64,000 bases of DNA from an uncultured Rhizobiaceae group bacterium (GTDB taxonomy: Bacteria; Pseudomonadota; Alphaproteobacteria; Rhizobiales; Rhizobiaceae), in NCBI GenBank assembly GCA_937958815.1, contig CALGMR010000009.1, positions 309,306-373,305 on the forward strand, read 5' to 3'. How positions within the stretch are numbered: the first letter of the stretch is position 1; every line of letters starts with the position of its first letter. The position numbers and the translations under genes are program-made. The notes under the pieces are model-generated. The model ran no database searches and was not told the DNA's origin. It saw only the letters and a program-made list of their open reading frames with translations. Below are positions 7,359-16,813 of the stretch, in pieces.

Positions 7359-9329
7359 TTAGCGCGCGCCACCGCGCCATTGTTGGAAAACCTGTGCACA
7401 TTGTTGCTGATCGCGAATTTCAACAGAATTGCCGAACACATCTGCTTCAGCGCCTGGCAACCACTGCTTTGGCAGATTGCGGAACTTCATCCGCATCGGT
7501 GTGCTCATGCCTTCACCAAACGCGATACATTCCCGATTTGATAGAGATGAAATGAAAGCAATCGTGCTCGCAGAAGATGACGAGATCGCTTTACGAATAA
7601 TCTCTTGGTCGAAATCATTGGTCAAACGCAGTGAAAACACGGTGGAACACTGGGACAGAATGGTTGGATCAAGTTCAGACGGACGCTGAGAAATGATGGC
7701 CATGAAAGACCCATATTTACGACCCTCTTTTGCGATACGCGCAATGGCGCGGCGCGTTGGTTCAAAGCCACCTTTGCCAGCAGGCACATAACGGTGCGCT
7801 TCTTCACAAACTACGAGAATTTTGAGATTGCCTTTCGCGGCAATCGCCAACTCAAACGACAAACGACACAAAACGGAGGCCACAGAGTTCACCACTTCTG
7901 CTGGCATTCCCGCCATTTGAATGATGGTGGACAATGCACCTGTTCCCGGCAGACCAAAGAAATTACCGATCACTTTTGCAGCAATGTCTTCAATCGTGCG
8001 ATGGCGGAACATGAATGCGTAACGAGAATCATTGGTGTGGGCATTGATACGAGCTTTGAGTGACTTCAAAACCGACTTGTCATAGCGGGATTCCAACAAC
8101 CCCATTTCTTCATCAATTTCGGACAACAAATCTGCCATCCGATAAGGCACGGCGGTATCTGCAGTAAACGCGCTTGAATTTGAATCAGTGCGCAACTTTA
8201 CGCGGTCTTCGCCATCGCGAAATTTTGCTTTTGCATTGGGAATGAACTCGCGCAGCGCGTCCACTTCTTCGTGCACCAATGATTTGCCGCGAAACAGAAC
8301 TTCAACATATTCTTCGAGCTGAAACATCCAAAATGGCAAATCTAGATTTGATTGCTCAATCGTGTTCGCTTCTGGGAAAGCACGTGAATATTCATTGTGA
8401 GGATCAAGGGTAATCGTGCGCAGATCGGGAATGATTTCTTGAGCGGCATGAAGCAACAACGAAACAGAGGCAGACTTACCGCAACCAGTTGAACCCAAAA
8501 CAGCAAAGTGTTTGGACAACATGTCCGCAACATCAACATATGCTGGAATTGAATCATCCTGCGAAAGTGCGCCAATGACTGCGTTTGAAGAGCCGGTGGC
8601 CGCGTAAAGTGAAGCCAAATCTGCAGCACGAATTTGGTGCACAACAGATCCAACACCGGGATAGGAACTAATACCTTTAGAAAAACTTGGCTTGCCGTTC
8701 GAGCCATCAGTCACTTCACCTTGAAGCTCGACTTGGAAGCGCAGGTTTGATTCCTTATCTTCTGTGAATTCGCCAGTCGGCATATCAATATCGCAGATCA
8801 TGCCGACGATTCTGCTTTCACCTACTACGATGGAGAGCATACGACCCACAGCCCAGGTCAAGCCGGTGATTGTATCCACGCAAGACGTATTGCCCTGAAC
8901 GACGGCCATGCTGCCGTTACACGAAATGACAAAAGCTTGCGGACGATCTTCCTTGCGCATGGGGCGCGGCCCGCTGTCTTGGCTGACGGCCTCTTTCTTT
9001 TCCGGTTCGGGGCGGAAAGACATAAGTGGTTTGTTTGTTTCTGGCACGGTCGGTGCTGGTGCTGCGGGCGCAACAGGCTGACTTGCCGGCGCAACAGGTG
9101 CTATGGGCGCGCGCTGCTGAATGGTTTGAGGCGCTATCGACTGGGCAGTTGCTGCCTGAGGCGCAACAGGTGGTGGCGATGCGGGAATTGCCGTGGATTG
9201 ACGCATAACAGGATCGGCTTGTCGAACCCTTGGTGCAGGTGTCGCAGGAACCGCCGGTTTTGCTGATGCAGCTGCCTTTTTGGCATCTGTTGCAGCATTT
9301 ATCCGACGCATAAGCGCATCATTGTCCAT
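7359..9329 (-). CDS. HerA-like ATPase (DUF87) with a Pro/Ala-rich N-terminal tail
   Basis: 656 aa FtsK/HerA-superfamily ATPase. Residues 1-110 are low-complexity and rich in Pro, Ala and Gln, probably disordered. Residues about 130-240 look like a HerA-type barrel domain. Walker A is GSTGCGKS at 279-286, Walker B LVVCEEAH at 505-512, and the sensor-like SQRPSELDP follows at 547-555. HerA proteins form hexamers that pump or unwind DNA, usually with a NurA nuclease, and related forms work in phage defence. No nuclease gene adjoins it here: the neighbours are a thioredoxin (convergent) and puuA (divergent). The role is therefore open; a housekeeping DNA-translocase function is as likely as defence. 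Confidence 0.85.
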   Translation of the reverse strand: MDNDALMRRINAATDAKKAAASAKPAVPATPAPRVRQADPVMRQSTAIPASPPPVAPQAATAQSIAPQTIQQRAPIAPVAPASQPVAPAAPAPTVPETNKPLMSFRPEPEKKEAVSQDSGPRPMRKEDRPQAFVISCNGSMAVVQGNTSCVDTITGLTWAVGRMLSIVVGESRIVGMICDIDMPTGEFTEDKESNLRFQVELQGEVTDGSNGKPSFSKGISSYPGVGSVVHQIRAADLASLYAATGSSNAVIGALSQDDSIPAYVDVADMLSKHFAVLGSTGCGKSASVSLLLHAAQEIIPDLRTITLDPHNEYSRAFPEANTIEQSNLDLPFWMFQLEEYVEVLFRGKSLVHEEVDALREFIPNAKAKFRDGEDRVKLRTDSNSSAFTADTAVPYRMADLLSEIDEEMGLLESRYDKSVLKSLKARINAHTNDSRYAFMFRHRTIEDIAAKVIGNFFGLPGTGALSTIIQMAGMPAEVVNSVASVLCRLSFELAIAAKGNLKILVVCEEAHRYVPAGKGGFEPTRRAIARIAKEGRKYGSFMAIISQRPSELDPTILSQCSTVFSLRLTNDFDQEIIRKAISSSSASTIAFISSLSNRECIAFGEGMSTPMRMKFRNLPKQWLPGAEADVFGNSVEIRDQQQCAQVFQQWRGGAR

Positions 9330-9492
9330 AATACGATCCGAATCCCAGTAAACTCAAGCGCCAAGATACGAAACCTATGGTTAACATTCGGTGATTTTTT
9401 GACGTGTCATGACTGCAGATTGCTGTTTCAATCACTTAACTTTGCTGTGATCTCTGCTAGGTTCATTTCAATCAGATTTGAAAATTGAAACC

Positions 9493-10899
9493 ATGGCCTC
9501 AATCAGCAAAACGGCAGCGTCAGATCAACACAGAAACTCAAAGCGAGGGGTGTCTTCTTTTGAGGAAGCCACTCACTGGTTGAATGAGCGTGGAATCGAA
9601 GACATTGAATGCATCACTCCAGACATTGCAGGAGTGGCGCGGGGCAAAATGATGCCGTCCAGCAAATTTCTGGACGGATCCACACTTGCGCTTCCAAGCT
9701 CCGTTTTTATGCAAACGATTTCTGGCGAATATCCGGACGAAAGCGACAGTTTTCAATATCCGCCCAATGATGGTGATTTGCGATTGATCCCTGATCTTTC
9801 AACACTTGCAGCCGTGCCATGGGAGACTGACCCAACGGCGCAGGTCATTTGTGACATGCATGACCACAACGGTGAAAACGTAAATTTCACGCCGCGCAAT
9901 GTGTTGAGAAATGTTATTGATGCTTATGCGAAAAAAGGTTGGAAACCAGTCGTTGCGCCCGAGATCGAATTCTATCTCGTCAAAACGAACGCAGATCCAG
10001 ACATTCCTCTAGAGCCGCCTATCGGAAGGTCCGGGCGCGCCATTGCAGGTGGCAACGGTTACTCTATTGCAGGAGTGAACGAGTTCGACGAACTGATCGA
10101 CGAAGTTTATGATTTTTCTGATGCGCAGGGTTTGGAAATTGAAACCCTCATTCATGAAGAAGGTGCAGCACAGCTCGAAATCAATTTGAACCACGGAGAT
10201 GCTATCGAACTGGCAGACCAAGTGTTCATGTTCAAACGCACCATTCGTGAAGTGGCGCTAAAACACGGCATGTACGCCACGTTCATGGCCAAACCCATTC
10301 AAGGACAACCGGGTTCTGCCATGCATATTCACCAAAGTGTTGTTGATCTTGAAACAGGACAAAATATTTTCAGTGATAATGACGGAAACGAATCTGCGTT
10401 GTTTCGTTCGTTCCTTGGCGGCATGCAACACTATGTGCCAAAGACATTGGTCATGATGGCGCCTTATGTAAACTCCTATCGTCGCCTCACCACACATTCC
10501 TCCGCCCCGGTAAATGTGCATTGGGGTTATGACAATCGTACGACAGGTTTGCGTGTACCCACATCAGATTCAGCCGCACGGCGTGTGGAGAACCGTATCC
10601 CATCGTCTGATGCTAATTCCTATCTTGCTCTCGCCGCTTCGTTGGCCTGCGGTTTTTTGGGCATGATGAACAACCTTGTGCCCACATCCGCCACAGAAGC
10701 CACGGCCAATGAAGGTGAAAACGATTTGCCCCGCGGTCTTTTGGAAGGGCTTGCTTCTTTCGAAAATGACGAAGGTCTGAACGACCTTTTGGGCGAAGAA
10801 TTTATAGGTCTCTACAGTGCGATCAAACGTGAAGAATTTGAAACTTTCATGAAGGTGATCTCCCGTTGGGAACGGGAATATCTTTTGTTGAATGTCTAA
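9493..10899 (+). CDS. puuA: Gamma-glutamylputrescine synthetase-like ligase (GS family)
   Basis: About 468 aa. ATP-dependent joining of glutamate to putrescine or a similar polyamine, the first step of the Puu pathway. GS-family motifs: APEIEFYLV (Glu157/Glu159), EEGAAQLEINLNHGD near 222-236, GQPGSAMHIHQS near 271-282 and NRTTGLRVP in the C-terminal half. The ATG at 9493 is chosen over an upstream TTG at 9478. The gene overlaps puuB by 8 bases, so the two are translationally coupled; this pairing is the main argument for the polyamine role. It differs strongly from the first GS-like gene in this window (32-1417). Confidence 0.88.
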   Translation: MASISKTAASDQHRNSKRGVSSFEEATHWLNERGIEDIECITPDIAGVARGKMMPSSKFLDGSTLALPSSVFMQTISGEYPDESDSFQYPPNDGDLRLIPDLSTLAAVPWETDPTAQVICDMHDHNGENVNFTPRNVLRNVIDAYAKKGWKPVVAPEIEFYLVKTNADPDIPLEPPIGRSGRAIAGGNGYSIAGVNEFDELIDEVYDFSDAQGLEIETLIHEEGAAQLEINLNHGDAIELADQVFMFKRTIREVALKHGMYATFMAKPIQGQPGSAMHIHQSVVDLETGQNIFSDNDGNESALFRSFLGGMQHYVPKTLVMMAPYVNSYRRLTTHSSAPVNVHWGYDNRTTGLRVPTSDSAARRVENRIPSSDANSYLALAASLACGFLGMMNNLVPTSATEATANEGENDLPRGLLEGLASFENDEGLNDLLGEEFIGLYSAIKREEFETFMKVISRWEREYLLLNV

Positions 10900-12184
10900 C
10901 CATGTCTACCAATCTCCAATCTCTCCGGGGCGATCCTGGTATGAAGATTCTTGTGGGTCGCGCCCTGCCTATCCCGGACTGGGCGGTGACGTAGATTGCG
11001 ATGTGGTTGTTGTCGGCGGTGGTTTTTGCGGGCTGTCTGCCGCCCTACATCTTGCGGAAGCCGGAACCAAAGTTGTCCTCATTGATGCTCACCGCTTTGG
11101 TGACGGGGCTTCTGGGCGAAATGGTGGGCAAATGGGGTCAGGCCAGCGTGCCGGGCCACTTGAACTTGAAGAAGAACTTGGGTTCGAGCGCAGCAAAGCG
11201 CTTTGGGACATGGCAGAAGATGCAAAGACATCACTGCACAATATAGCAGACCGCTACGGGTTCGACTTTGAATATCAACATGGGCAACTAACGCCTATGC
11301 ACAAACAACGCTATGAGACCGAAGCGCGCCATGAGGTGGAGGCTTTGACGACGCGTTATGGCTACGGAAAAATCGAATATCTCGACAAAGAAACCATGTC
11401 AGCGGCGCTTGGAAGCGAGCACTATTTTGGCGGCACGAGAGACACAGGCACGGGCCACATTCACCCGATGAAATATATCATTGGGCTTGCTGCCGCCGCA
11501 GCAAAAGCTGGCGTTGAATTGTATGAAAATACAGCTGCAGTTTCCATTAAGCGTGGTCGAAGAATATCGATTCAAACCAAAACTGGAACCATCAGCGCCG
11601 ACAGGTGCTTGCTGGCATTGAACGGGTATCACAACGATTTGCGACCTGAACTTGCATCACGCGTTTTGCCAATCCAGAGCTTTATTGGGGCAACCATTCC
11701 CCTGCCCGACAACACGCCTATTTTGCCAAATGGTGAAGCCGTCGACGACAGCCGTTTTGTGGTCCGCTATTTTAGAAAATCGAAAGACAACCGATTGTTG
11801 TTTGGCGGTCGTGAGGCCTATGGAAAATCAACGCCCGGTGACATTGAACGTACCATTCGAAAACAAATTGCAGAGATTTATCCGCATCTTGCTGACGTGG
11901 AAATGACCCACGCTTGGGGAGGCAATGTGGCGATCACCATGCCACGCATGCCCTATATTCGTGAATTGGAGCCAGGCCTTTGGACGGCAGGTGGCTTCTC
12001 CGGTCATGGGGTGATGATGTCCAACCATACGGGACGTCTCATCGCCGAACAGTTTCTGGGGAAAACCGACCACATCAAACATCTGCAAGATCTCAACATT
12101 CCAGAATTTCCCGGGGGAACTCTGTTCCGCAATCCACTGAAACTTCTTGCACTGACGTGGTATGCTATGCTCGATCGCATCTAA
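10892..12184 (+). CDS. puuB: FAD-dependent amine oxidase, gamma-glutamylputrescine oxidase type
   Basis: 430 aa DAO-family flavoprotein. The Rossmann FAD motif is VVVVGGGFCGLSAALHLAEAG in the first 60 residues, written here as GGGFCGLSAAL, followed by the second motif GRNGGQMGSGQ. A C-terminal GLWTAGGFSGHGVM segment closes the FAD site. PuuB oxidises gamma-glutamylputrescine to the aldehyde with release of ammonia and hydrogen peroxide. It overlaps puuA by 8 bases. The downstream enzymes of the pathway (aldehyde dehydrogenase PuuC, hydrolase PuuD) are not adjacent. Its stop overlaps the convergent alkB stop by 4 bases with no obvious terminator between. Confidence 0.88.
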   Translation: MSNHVYQSPISPGRSWYEDSCGSRPAYPGLGGDVDCDVVVVGGGFCGLSAALHLAEAGTKVVLIDAHRFGDGASGRNGGQMGSGQRAGPLELEEELGFERSKALWDMAEDAKTSLHNIADRYGFDFEYQHGQLTPMHKQRYETEARHEVEALTTRYGYGKIEYLDKETMSAALGSEHYFGGTRDTGTGHIHPMKYIIGLAAAAAKAGVELYENTAAVSIKRGRRISIQTKTGTISADRCLLALNGYHNDLRPELASRVLPIQSFIGATIPLPDNTPILPNGEAVDDSRFVVRYFRKSKDNRLLFGGREAYGKSTPGDIERTIRKQIAEIYPHLADVEMTHAWGGNVAITMPRMPYIRELEPGLWTAGGFSGHGVMMSNHTGRLIAEQFLGKTDHIKHLQDLNIPEFPGGTLFRNPLKLLALTWYAMLDRI

Positions 12185-13311
12185 CCCGTGTTGACGCGAT
12201 CAATGTCTCCATCTGCCCATGCCAGAACTTTTGGGTTCATTATTTTGAACCAAAGTGGCGGTATTGCCGCCAACAAAAATGTGCCGGGATAGCCAGAAGG
12301 CAATCGCGGCAACTCCTCAAAATTTCGAAGGCTTTGATAGGGTCGCATGGGATTGGCGTGATGGTCACTGTGCCTTTGAAGATGAAAAAGCATTAGGTTT
12401 GAAACAATATGATTGGTGTTCCAGGAATGGTGCGGCTGGCATGGTTCATATTTCCCATTTGCCAGCTTCTCTCTTTTCAAACCATAATGTTCCACGTAAT
12501 TGGCTTCTGTCAGCGCATACCAACCAATGAAGTTGTGCACCAGTAGGAAGGGAATCATGATCCATCCAAAGGCCAAAATGAGCGCCAAATTAACAACAAT
12601 CGTAACGGCATAACCTTGCAGAGTTTCATTGCGCCAGTGCCAGAACGAAAGTCCCTTTTTATTCATACGCTCGCGTTCATGTTCAAAGCCACGCTTCAAC
12701 GCGCCGGGCAATTCACGTCGCGCAAATGCGTAAACGCTTTCATTGAAACGAGCTGATGCAGGATCTTCGGGTGTTGCGACCCATGTGTGATGCCCGCGAT
12801 TGTGCTCAACACAGAAGTGGCCATAGCCAGACACTGCATTGGCCATAAGCGCAAAGAATTTGTCTGTCTTGTTTGGTTTGTGCCCCAGTTCATGACCAAC
12901 TGTGATTGCTGTTCCTGACGTATATCCTGCACTCACTGTTATCGCCAGAATGGCCCACCATGGTAGGTCTTGGGTTCCCACCATCCATGCTGATGTGAGC
13001 AAAGCGAGCCAAAAAAGCGGAACGGAAACATGGAGCAGAATTCGATAGTAATTGTCCTCCGCCATTTTTTCGACAATCTCGGCCGGCGGATTGCTGTGGT
13101 CTTCACCTAAAATCAAATCCAAAACGGGGATCATCACATAGGAATACAGAAGCGGTACCAGCATCACCCAAGGAGATTGGCCAAGCTGGAAATACAGCCA
13201 GGCACATGCAATGGGCACAATTGGTACGGATAAAGACAAAAGCCAGAGGTAGCGTTTCGTATCCTTATATTCGATACGCTCACCCGTTTTGGTTTCTGCC
13301 ACAAATATCAT
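12181..13311 (-). CDS. alkB: Alkane 1-monooxygenase (AlkB family)
   Basis: 376 aa integral membrane di-iron hydroxylase. All diagnostic histidine motifs are present: HELGHK at 140-145, HNRGHH at 170-175, the AlkB-specific NYVEHYGL at 271-278, and LQRHSDHH at 311-318. Several hydrophobic segments (for example about 20-45, 50-68, 93-112, 240-262) fit the six-helix topology. It converts medium- to long-chain n-alkanes to 1-alkanols with electrons from rubredoxin and rubredoxin reductase, neither of which is encoded beside it. It is 2 bases downstream of a long FabH-like gene on the same strand, so the two form an operon. Confidence 0.95.
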   Translation of the reverse strand: MIFVAETKTGERIEYKDTKRYLWLLSLSVPIVPIACAWLYFQLGQSPWVMLVPLLYSYVMIPVLDLILGEDHSNPPAEIVEKMAEDNYYRILLHVSVPLFWLALLTSAWMVGTQDLPWWAILAITVSAGYTSGTAITVGHELGHKPNKTDKFFALMANAVSGYGHFCVEHNRGHHTWVATPEDPASARFNESVYAFARRELPGALKRGFEHERERMNKKGLSFWHWRNETLQGYAVTIVVNLALILAFGWIMIPFLLVHNFIGWYALTEANYVEHYGLKREKLANGKYEPCQPHHSWNTNHIVSNLMLFHLQRHSDHHANPMRPYQSLRNFEELPRLPSGYPGTFLLAAIPPLWFKIMNPKVLAWADGDIDRVNTG

Positions 13312-13313
13312 TT

Positions 13314-14438
13314 TCAGAGCCTCTTTACGATGACGTTGCCAACGGAATAACCCGCGCCGAATGAACAGATAATACCAAGGGAACCCGCAACGAGGTCATC
13401 GCTGTTTTGCGAAAATGCGATGATTGATCCAGCCGAACTTGTGTTAGCATATTCCTGCAAAATGTTGGGTTGTTCGCTCGGTTCTGGAACGCGACCCAAC
13501 ACCTTTCTTCCAATAAAATCGTTCATGGATTTATTGGCTTGGTGGAGCCACATTCGATCAAGTTTCGTTGGATCAACACCCTCATCTGAACAATGTTTCA
13601 CAACCATATCTGAAACAATTGGCACAACCTGTTTGAAGACTTGGCGACCGTTTTGCATGAACTGCATGTCACGACGATCCGCAACACCGTCGGGTCGCGA
13701 TCGACGCAAAAAGCCATTGTTGTTTCGAATGTTGTTGGAAAATTGCGTAAGACATCTTGTGGCCAAAATCTCAAACTGAGTGTCAGAACTTGCCTGCGAT
13801 TTTTCTTCCAAAACAACCGCAGTACAAACATCTCCAAAAATAAAATGGCAGTCGCGATCGCGCCATTCCAGATGGCCAGAACAAATCTCCGGGTTGACCA
13901 TCAAAATACAATTGGCTGAACCGGATCGGATCATGTCGGCAGCAGACTGAATTCCGAACGTGGCGGACGAGCACGCCACATTCATATCAAACCCGAAGCC
14001 ATCGATCCCAAGCGCATCTTGGATTTCAATTGCAATCGCGGGATAGGCGCGTTCATGATTGGACGCGGCACAAATAACGGCATCCACATCTGCGGCGGTT
14101 TTCCTCGCCTTTGCCAACGCATCTTTGGCAGCATGGATTGCCATTTCAGTCATGATGCCAGGCTCTTCGATTTCTCGCTGACGCAGTTGAGGGTGCATTA
14201 TATCAGGATTTAAAACGCCTTCTTTATCCATCACATGGCGGCGCTCAATGCCAGAGGCCTTGAATATGAACTCTTCATTGGAATGGGGAATAGGCTCTTG
14301 TTCACCAGCCTCGATTTCTTTCGAGTGAAGGGCATTTTGCTTATCAGCATAAGCATTGAAAGCTTCGACCAGCTCTGCATTAGTGATAATGGCCTCTGGT
14401 GTAAAAACACCGGATCCACTGATGACGACTTGACGCAT
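13314..14438 (-). CDS. Beta-ketoacyl-ACP synthase III, long FabH-like form
   Basis: 374 aa, longer than housekeeping FabH (about 317 aa). The thiolase-fold catalytic triad is visible: Cys156 in MNVACSSATFG, His299 in WLHQAN, and Asn332 in ANTSSAGS. An insert at about residues 25-60 accounts for the extra length. From memory, this size and these motifs resemble the PA3286-type enzymes of Pseudomonas aeruginosa, reported to feed beta-oxidation-derived acyl-CoA into fatty acid synthesis. It is the promoter-proximal gene of a two-gene unit with alkB, which would fit use of alkane-derived acyl chains as primers; that link is inference. Confidence 0.88.
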   Translation of the reverse strand: MRQVVISGSGVFTPEAIITNAELVEAFNAYADKQNALHSKEIEAGEQEPIPHSNEEFIFKASGIERRHVMDKEGVLNPDIMHPQLRQREIEEPGIMTEMAIHAAKDALAKARKTAADVDAVICAASNHERAYPAIAIEIQDALGIDGFGFDMNVACSSATFGIQSAADMIRSGSANCILMVNPEICSGHLEWRDRDCHFIFGDVCTAVVLEEKSQASSDTQFEILATRCLTQFSNNIRNNNGFLRRSRPDGVADRRDMQFMQNGRQVFKQVVPIVSDMVVKHCSDEGVDPTKLDRMWLHQANKSMNDFIGRKVLGRVPEPSEQPNILQEYANTSSAGSIIAFSQNSDDLVAGSLGIICSFGAGYSVGNVIVKRL

Positions 14439-14534
14439 ATTTGTTTGGCCTTAACCCTTGTATCGGCACCAAAACTAAGGCGACAATTGTGACATCACAA
14501 GGTGCAATCGAAAATTGAGAGTGAATAATCTGAA

Positions 14535-15722
14535 ATGTTGAAATCGCAGCCAGCCGCTCAAGATTCGATTGCCATGTTGGAGCGCTTGGTGGGTTACGAC
14601 ACCACATCGCGCAATTCCAACCTCGACCTCATCAGCGACATTCAATCCATGCTTGGAAAACTCGGCGCAGAGTCTCGTCTCACGTTCAATGACGCCAAAA
14701 CCAAAGCCAATCTTTGGGCCACGATCGGTCCGCAAGGTGTCGGCGGAGTGGTTTTGTCCGGACATACGGATGTGGTTCCTGTAGATGGGCAAGATTGGTC
14801 AAGTGATCCTTTTAAATTAACCGAGAGAGACGGACGTCTGTTCGGTCGCGGCACTTGCGATATGAAGGGATTTATTGCCTGCGTAATGGCCCATGCAAAA
14901 GACATGGCCGAAGCCGATTTGAAAACGCCTATTCACTTTGCCTTTTCCTACGATGAAGAAGTGGGGTGCACAGGGGTGAAAGGCTTGATTGATGATATGC
15001 GCGACAACTTACCGACCCCACTGGCAGTGATCGTTGGCGAACCGACCAGTATGCAGATTGTTGGAGGTCACAAAGGCGGGCACAGTTATGTCACCACCGT
15101 ACATGGGGTTGATGGCCATTCCAGCGCGCCTGATCTTGGGGCCAATGCAATTTTTTATGGTGCGCGCATTATCAATTTCATCGAAAACCTCGGGCAACGC
15201 TTAAAAGCCGATGGGGATCCGACCAACGGATTCACACCATATTATACAACAGTTGATTGCGGATTGATTGAAGGTGGCACGGCGGGAAACATCATCCCAG
15301 CGCAGTGCCAATTTCATTGGGGGTTCCGCAATGTTCCTGGCGACGACACGGATATGTTCTGCAAAGAAGTCTTTGACTTTATCGAAAGTGAAATCGAACC
15401 TGAACTGAAAGCTGTTTCGCAAGCTGCTGGGGTTACCCACGAATTGCGCCATTATCTGCCAGCCATGAAACCTGATGAATCGTCCCCTGCAGAAAGTTTG
15501 CTACGCCACCTCACAGGTCTTAATGAATCTGGTCGTGTCGCCTATGGCACTGAAGCTGCACATTTTCAGACTGCTGGGGTTCCAGGCGTGATATTTGGTC
15601 CCGGTTCCATCAAACAAGCCCATTTGCCAGACGAATATATAGACATAAGTCAGATGGAAGCCTGTCATGATTTTATTGGCAAACTCACAAAATGGGCCAG
15701 CGAAAACGAGGGTATAAAGTGA
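14535..15722 (+). CDS. argE: Acetylornithine deacetylase (M20 family)
   Basis: 395 aa M20 metallopeptidase-fold amidohydrolase. Metal and catalytic motifs: SGHTDVVP with His77 and Asp79, GRGTCDMKG with Asp109, and the glutamate pair EE at 141-142 in YDEEVGCTG. It removes acetate from N2-acetylornithine in arginine synthesis. Because alphaproteobacteria usually recycle the acetyl group with ArgJ, this gene may work on a related N-acyl amino acid; the family alone cannot settle it. The following ChaN-like gene starts on the A of its TGA stop (1-base overlap), and the chain continues to a metC-like gene, so it heads a three-gene operon. Confidence 0.85.
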   Translation: MLKSQPAAQDSIAMLERLVGYDTTSRNSNLDLISDIQSMLGKLGAESRLTFNDAKTKANLWATIGPQGVGGVVLSGHTDVVPVDGQDWSSDPFKLTERDGRLFGRGTCDMKGFIACVMAHAKDMAEADLKTPIHFAFSYDEEVGCTGVKGLIDDMRDNLPTPLAVIVGEPTSMQIVGGHKGGHSYVTTVHGVDGHSSAPDLGANAIFYGARIINFIENLGQRLKADGDPTNGFTPYYTTVDCGLIEGGTAGNIIPAQCQFHWGFRNVPGDDTDMFCKEVFDFIESEIEPELKAVSQAAGVTHELRHYLPAMKPDESSPAESLLRHLTGLNESGRVAYGTEAAHFQTAGVPGVIFGPGSIKQAHLPDEYIDISQMEACHDFIGKLTKWASENEGIK

Positions 15723-16813
15723 TGAGATTTATTTTCGCCTTTGTCTGCCTATTTCTTTGCTTAGTGTTTTGGGGAAGTTCGCTCGCCAACGCCCAATGGC
15801 ACGAATGGGAATCTCGACACTACCGCGACCACCCGTTGGTTGGGATGGTGTATCTTCCTGCAAGACAAGGGCCCATTGACTCTACGGACAGGGGGCAAGC
15901 ACTGCGCCGTTTGATGGTTTCCAGATGGGCCGCACGCGTTAGGTTTCTTTTGATTGGTGAAAACCACGACAATCCTGACCACCACATTTTGCAGGCAAAA
16001 CTGATTGATGACATCACTGAATTCGGGCGCAGCCCTAATATTGTCTTTGAGATGATCCCACGCAGTTTGGCAGGAGAAGCCAGCATTTACGATTTGAAGA
16101 AAGACCCCCAACTGGAAGACTTTGCCAAACGTTTGAAGTGGGAAGAACGTGGTTGGAACAGTTGGGACATCTACAAGCCCGTGGCATTGGCTGCTGCCAT
16201 TGATGGTCTAAGAATACTGCCGGGCGATCTTGATCGTGCAACCATTCGCAGTCTTTATTCCACTGAAACAGCTTTGTCGGCCGATGAACGCAAGCGTTTT
16301 GGTTTGGATGAAACCTTATCTCCCGCGCATCAAGCTTCCCTCAACAAAGAGCTGATTGATTCCCATTGTGGTTTAATTGGCGAAGAGGCTTTGCCCGCAA
16401 TGTCGCGCATTCAGCGCGCAAGAGATGGCTCAATGGCTGATGCGCTCATATCCGGTTCCCTGCGATCTGGTGCGGTTTTGATTGCAGGCAACGGACATGT
16501 GCGCAAAGATCGAGGCGTTCCGTTGGTTTTGCGTAAACGGCTTCCAGGCTACAATGAATCCAAGGTTTCCAGACCAGACGCACAAGGTAGATCCAAAGAC
16601 TATTTGGTGCGCACTGCCAAAGCCAACACGTTTTCCATTGGGCTGATCGAAGTGCGCGATGGAATTGTTGATCCCAAACAATACGGCCTGATCAACGAAG
16701 AGGGTGAGTCACTCTATGATGTCGTGATTTTCACACCCAAAGCGAATATATCAGACCCTTGTGATGCCATGCGCAAACAATTCAAATCTAAGAAAAAGAG
16801 CAGCAATGACTGA
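15722..16813 (+). CDS. ChaN-family (DUF399) exported protein
   Basis: About 363 aa. A signal peptide (MRFIFAFVCLFLCLVFWG, cleavage near ANA-Q at residue 24) is followed by a ChaN-like domain with the signature RFLLIGENHDNPDHH at about residues 74-88, and a late GAVLIAGNGHVRKDRGVP. ChaN proteins bind heme cofacially and have been linked to iron uptake. No lipobox cysteine is evident at the cleavage site, so it is probably periplasmic. ATG at 15722 overlaps the argE stop by one base (TGATG), favouring this start over an upstream one at 15692. It overlaps metC by 8 bases. Reason for sitting between argE and metC is unknown. Confidence 0.85.
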   Translation: MRFIFAFVCLFLCLVFWGSSLANAQWHEWESRHYRDHPLVGMVYLPARQGPIDSTDRGQALRRLMVSRWAARVRFLLIGENHDNPDHHILQAKLIDDITEFGRSPNIVFEMIPRSLAGEASIYDLKKDPQLEDFAKRLKWEERGWNSWDIYKPVALAAAIDGLRILPGDLDRATIRSLYSTETALSADERKRFGLDETLSPAHQASLNKELIDSHCGLIGEEALPAMSRIQRARDGSMADALISGSLRSGAVLIAGNGHVRKDRGVPLVLRKRLPGYNESKVSRPDAQGRSKDYLVRTAKANTFSIGLIEVRDGIVDPKQYGLINEEGESLYDVVIFTPKANISDPCDAMRKQFKSKKKSSND

